This document shows, one piece after another, positions 61,241 through 64,000 of a DNA stretch of 64,000 nucleotides. Within the stretch, counting starts at the first letter, position 1; each line of letters starts with the position of its first letter. The DNA comes from P36-A1 sp049478495 (GTDB lineage: Bacteria; Bacillota_I; Bacilli_A; JAJDGJ01): assembly GCF_049478495.1 (NCBI RefSeq), contig NZ_CP168083.1, positions 1,426,001-1,490,000 on the forward strand, written 5' to 3'. The notes below the pieces were generated by a model. The model was not told where the DNA came from. It was given only the letters and a program-made list of their open reading frames with translations, and searched no databases. Made by a program: the position numbers and the translations under genes.

Positions 61241-61576
61241 TTATTTCAAATTGTTATAAACTTCTTGTTCAAGTTTAGATAATCTTTTCAAGATATCTAA
61301 AGTATTAATTTTCTCAGTTTGAACCATTTCATTTGATACAACTTGACTTTTAAGAGTACTTTCTAAATCTGCTTTAGTTTTAGATAATTCCCCATTTAAC
61401 TCTTTTATTTGAGCTTCATAGCCATCAATAATCTTTTCAAAAGACTGATAATCTTCAAATACAATATCTAAAAACATATCTACTTGTTTAGCACTGTATC
61501 CTTTAATATCTATATCAAATTCTTTGTCTAAAATTATTTCACTATTTAATTTAAGTTTCTCCATAAATTGACTCAC
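61241..61576 (-). CDS. gpsB: cell-division protein GpsB
   Basis: 111 residues. The DivIVA N-terminal domain is DKEFDIDIKGYSAKQVDMFLDIVFEDYQSFE (key: GYSAKQVDMFLDIV, about 26-39), then a coiled coil (about 40-75) and a C-terminal trimerisation helix (LKRLSKLEQEVYNNLK). It moves penicillin-binding proteins between side wall and septum. recU and the class A penicillin-binding protein, the known partner, start just opposite on the plus strand. Confidence 0.93.
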   Translation of the reverse strand: MSQFMEKLKLNSEIILDKEFDIDIKGYSAKQVDMFLDIVFEDYQSFEKIIDGYEAQIKELNGELSKTKADLESTLKSQVVSNEMVQTEKINTLDILKRLSKLEQEVYNNLK

Positions 61577-61677
61577 CTCTCAATTTTGTATATATAATCT
61601 AATTTATTATACATTTTATGTTCATACTTTTCAAGTAATATAAGATATTATATAATTACAATTGAAGGTGTGATTAC

Positions 61678-62268
61678 ATGATTAAGTATCCAAATGGTAA
61701 GAATTTTAGAGCAGTACATAAAGATTCAAAAAAGAGTGCTTCTAATAGAGGTATGACTTTAGAAAAAGATTTAGACAGTACAAATAAATTTTATTTAGCT
61801 CAAGAAATAGCCAATATACATAAAAAACCTACACCAATTCAAGTAGTTTCAGTTGACTATCCACAAAGATCAAAAGCTAGAATAACTGAAGCATATTACA
61901 AAACACCATCTACAACTGATTATAATGGTGTATATAAAGGCTTTTATATTGATTTTGAAGCTAAAGAGACTAGAAATTCTACTATTTTTAAATTTGCTAA
62001 TATTCATCAACATCAATTCAACCACTTAGAAAGTGTTATTAAGCATGGTGGAATCGCCTTTTTTATTATAAGATTCATACCCTTTGATGAAATATATGTC
62101 ATCGATGCTAAAATAATTATTAAAGCAAGAAATGATGGTCATAAAAGTCTACAATATGATATAATAAAAGCTAATGGCTACATCGTTAGTCAAAAATATA
62201 ATCCAAGAATTGATTATCTGCAATGTGTAGATAATATTATAAATAAAGAGGTGTCAAAATTTGAATAA
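61678..62268 (+). CDS. recU: Holliday junction resolvase RecU
   Basis: 196 residues, normal length. It begins MIKYPNGKNF; SNRGMTLEKDLDSTNKFYL and the nuclease core IDFEAKETRNSTIF (Asp, Glu, Lys about 97-103) with HQHQFNHL are typical. It cuts Holliday junctions during recombination and segregation. GAAGGTGTG precedes the start. Its stop overlaps the start of the penicillin-binding protein, the recU-ponA pair of Bacilli. Confidence 0.97.
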   Translation: MIKYPNGKNFRAVHKDSKKSASNRGMTLEKDLDSTNKFYLAQEIANIHKKPTPIQVVSVDYPQRSKARITEAYYKTPSTTDYNGVYKGFYIDFEAKETRNSTIFKFANIHQHQFNHLESVIKHGGIAFFIIRFIPFDEIYVIDAKIIIKARNDGHKSLQYDIIKANGYIVSQKYNPRIDYLQCVDNIINKEVSKFE

Positions 62269-64000
62269 TAAAAAAAATCCAAGAAGTTCCTTAATCGATA
62301 AGGTTAATGATAACAGTGATACTACTAATATACCACTTAATCGAAAAACTTCTTCAATAAACCCAAATAAAGCAAGGTCATCCTTGAGTGATAAAGTTAA
62401 GGCTGCTCCATTAGATAAAAAGAATAGCAAGGAAATTTTTCCTTCTTCTAATCAGAGTAATCAGTTGCATCAACGTAATGTTCAAGATTTAACTAATACT
62501 AGATCGACTAAACCTAGCACTCATGAAATTGCAAGTAAACTACGTTCTCAGCAAACTAAAGCTATACAGCCTGAATCAATGCAAAATGAAAAGGTTGTAG
62601 TTGATAAAAACGCTTTAGCTTCTACTGTACAAAAAACTAGTAACATTCCATTTCATGATGATGAACTTGATGTAAATTATGAATATAAACCAGAACCACT
62701 TGCTAGTGGTGGTGGTAATAACAATGATGATAACAACAATCGTCCAAGAAAATTTAAAAATAAATTTATTGATAATATTTGGTTTGCCTTTTTTGGAACT
62801 AAAATTAAATCTAAACCTTTAAGAATATTTGATTATTTTTTAAGAGCTTCATTTGCTTTATTTATAATAGGTTTTATTGGAGTATCTGCTGTAATTATTT
62901 CAAGTCCTAATCAATTTACAAAAGAACTTATTTATCGACCAAATGATACAATGGTTTATGACAACAATAAAAAATTGATTGGTAAAATTATTCAGCGACG
63001 TGAGGATGGAGCTAATGTTGAGAATATTCATTATAATCAACTTAACCAAGGAATTATAAACTCAGTAGTTGGTACAGAAGATGCAACATTCTTTTCACAC
63101 CATGGATTTGATATTATTAATACGGTAGAAAATGGAGTAAAATCTGTTTTACTACGAAGTGGAAGTGCTGGTGGATCTTCAATAACGCAACAAATTATAG
63201 GTCAAACTCATGTTGGTAGAATTGGTAACTCTTCAATTACTAGAAAAATACGTGAAATATTCTTATCTGGTATTGCTGAGACTCAATTAGATAAATCAAC
63301 TATATTGACTTCATATCTAAATTACTTTGATTTTGGACAAGGAAATGTTCGTGGTGTTGAGCTTGCATCTAAATACTTCTTTGATACAAGTGTTAGTAAT
63401 GCCGATTATGTTCAATCATCAATTTTAGTAGGAACTTTAAATGCTCCAACTGCCTATAATCCTTTAGGTGGTTATATTGGCGATACTTATGTAAATAATT
63501 CACAAAGAAGATTAAACAATGTTTTACTTTCAAATAAAAACCAAGGCTATTTAGATAATCCTGAATACTATTTACTTCAACAAGTTAACATTCAAAATGT
63601 TATTGATTTAAATAAGAGTGTTGTTAGTGCTAATCCATATCAAGATTATATTGATGTTGTAGCTGAAGAATTAGAAAGTAAATACAATGTTGATCCATAT
63701 ACAAAATCTTTAAAGGTTTATACAACAATGGATAGAACAGCTCAAAAATATGCCCATGGACTTACAACTAAGAAACATGTAAGTGTACCTGATTCGCAAC
63801 TAAACTTTGGTTTTATGGTTACTAAAACTCAAACCGGTGCTATTGTAGCATTAAGTGGTGGTAAACAATATCGAAATGGTGGAGCATCCTTGTTTAATAA
63901 TGCTACTCAAAACAAACAGCAACCTGGCTCTGCTTTTAAACCAATTATTGATTACTCCCCTACTTTTGAATTCTTGCAGTGGTCTGATAGAACTCCAATT
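62261..64000 (+). CDS. ponA: class A penicillin-binding protein (partial, runs off window)
   Basis: 580 codons visible, 3' end beyond the window. Start is TTG at 62261, with GAGGTG seven bases ahead, overlapping recU by 8 bases. Residues 1-185 are a long polar cytosolic tail, much longer than in B. subtilis PBP1. The membrane helix is at about 196-217. The glycosyltransferase domain has TEDATFFSHHGFD (catalytic Glu about 273) and GGSSITQQI; the transpeptidase begins with the SxxK motif GSAFKP (Ser557, Lys560). It polymerises and cross-links peptidoglycan. Confidence 0.95.
   Translation, partial: MNNKKNPRSSLIDKVNDNSDTTNIPLNRKTSSINPNKARSSLSDKVKAAPLDKKNSKEIFPSSNQSNQLHQRNVQDLTNTRSTKPSTHEIASKLRSQQTKAIQPESMQNEKVVVDKNALASTVQKTSNIPFHDDELDVNYEYKPEPLASGGGNNNDDNNNRPRKFKNKFIDNIWFAFFGTKIKSKPLRIFDYFLRASFALFIIGFIGVSAVIISSPNQFTKELIYRPNDTMVYDNNKKLIGKIIQRREDGANVENIHYNQLNQGIINSVVGTEDATFFSHHGFDIINTVENGVKSVLLRSGSAGGSSITQQIIGQTHVGRIGNSSITRKIREIFLSGIAETQLDKSTILTSYLNYFDFGQGNVRGVELASKYFFDTSVSNADYVQSSILVGTLNAPTAYNPLGGYIGDTYVNNSQRRLNNVLLSNKNQGYLDNPEYYLLQQVNIQNVIDLNKSVVSANPYQDYIDVVAEELESKYNVDPYTKSLKVYTTMDRTAQKYAHGLTTKKHVSVPDSQLNFGFMVTKTQTGAIVALSGGKQYRNGGASLFNNATQNKQQPGSAFKPIIDYSPTFEFLQWSDRTPI

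Overview
The window is a strongly AT-rich stretch of a cell-walled bacterium of the Bacillota, closest in gene content and order to Bacilli or Erysipelotrichia-type lineages. Several things point there: the primosome pair DnaB/DnaI, gdpP-rplI-dnaB(helicase) followed by walJ-rlmH, rpsF-ssb-rpsR, recU next to a class A penicillin-binding protein, GpsB, FakA with a Gls24/Asp23 protein, RicA-like next to miaB, a Bacillus-like RNase P RNA, an FMN riboswitch and a T-box. Penicillin-binding protein, GpsB, a NodB deacetylase and a lysozyme show that it makes peptidoglycan, so it is not a wall-less mollicute. Trp is written TGG and at least ilvD ends in TGA, so the standard bacterial code applies.

Layout. 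1-840: a partial acetyltransferase and a small membrane protein. 980-4670: promoter, FMN riboswitch and the complete riboflavin operon ribD-ribE-ribBA-ribH. 4730-6010: three tandem paralogous 52-54 residue peptides, each a separate unit with its own upstream block and terminator, plus a fourth unit coding a zinc-ribbon protein. 6070-16760: mostly leftward accessory genes: four alpha/beta hydrolases (two are 336-residue paralogues), small secreted proteins, a kinase-like/beta-lactamase-fold pair, acetyltransferases, a 901-residue YhgE/Pip protein followed by two small acidic genes, and a YfcE-type phosphoesterase. 16980-19413: a CopB-type copper ATPase with a long Met/His repeat tail.

19468-32268: chromosome housekeeping, all leftward: rlmH, walJ, dnaB helicase, rplI, gdpP, an M20 peptidase, rpsR-ssb-rpsF, dnaI, the DnaB initiation protein and two secreted proteins of unknown role. 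An intact ISL3-type insertion sequence with an 8-bp target duplication sits just after rpsR. 32438-35742: NodB deacetylase, TetR regulator and a DUF975 membrane protein. 35865-42620: the leftward operon ilvD-ilvA-ilvB-ilvC-ilvE. It is preceded by a 17-codon leader peptide ending Ile-Leu-Ile-Ile-Ile-Ile and by mutually exclusive hairpins, a classic attenuator. No ilvN is present, and the ilvA product has lost most PLP-binding motif residues.

42760-49800: a zinc-ribbon protein, a lysozyme, a T-box-controlled lone trpB with an overlapping Trp-Trp leader frame, tRNA-Leu(CAA), an Rrf2 regulator, an AEC transporter, an acetyltransferase and an iron-dependent alcohol dehydrogenase. 50200-51300: remnant of an IS3-type element. 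51306-64000: ricA-like, miaB, a 4Fe-4S ferredoxin, fakA, gls24, rpmB, recA, pgsA, a RodZ/YmfM-like protein, corA, rnpB, gpsB, recU and the start of a class A penicillin-binding protein that runs off the window.

The most notable observations are the tandem peptide family, the two amino-acid-sensing leaders (an Ile/Leu leader-peptide attenuator for ilv, and a T-box plus Trp-Trp leader frame for trpB) and the degenerate IlvA standing where IlvN would be expected. Everything here is from reading the sequence; no searches or folding programs were run.
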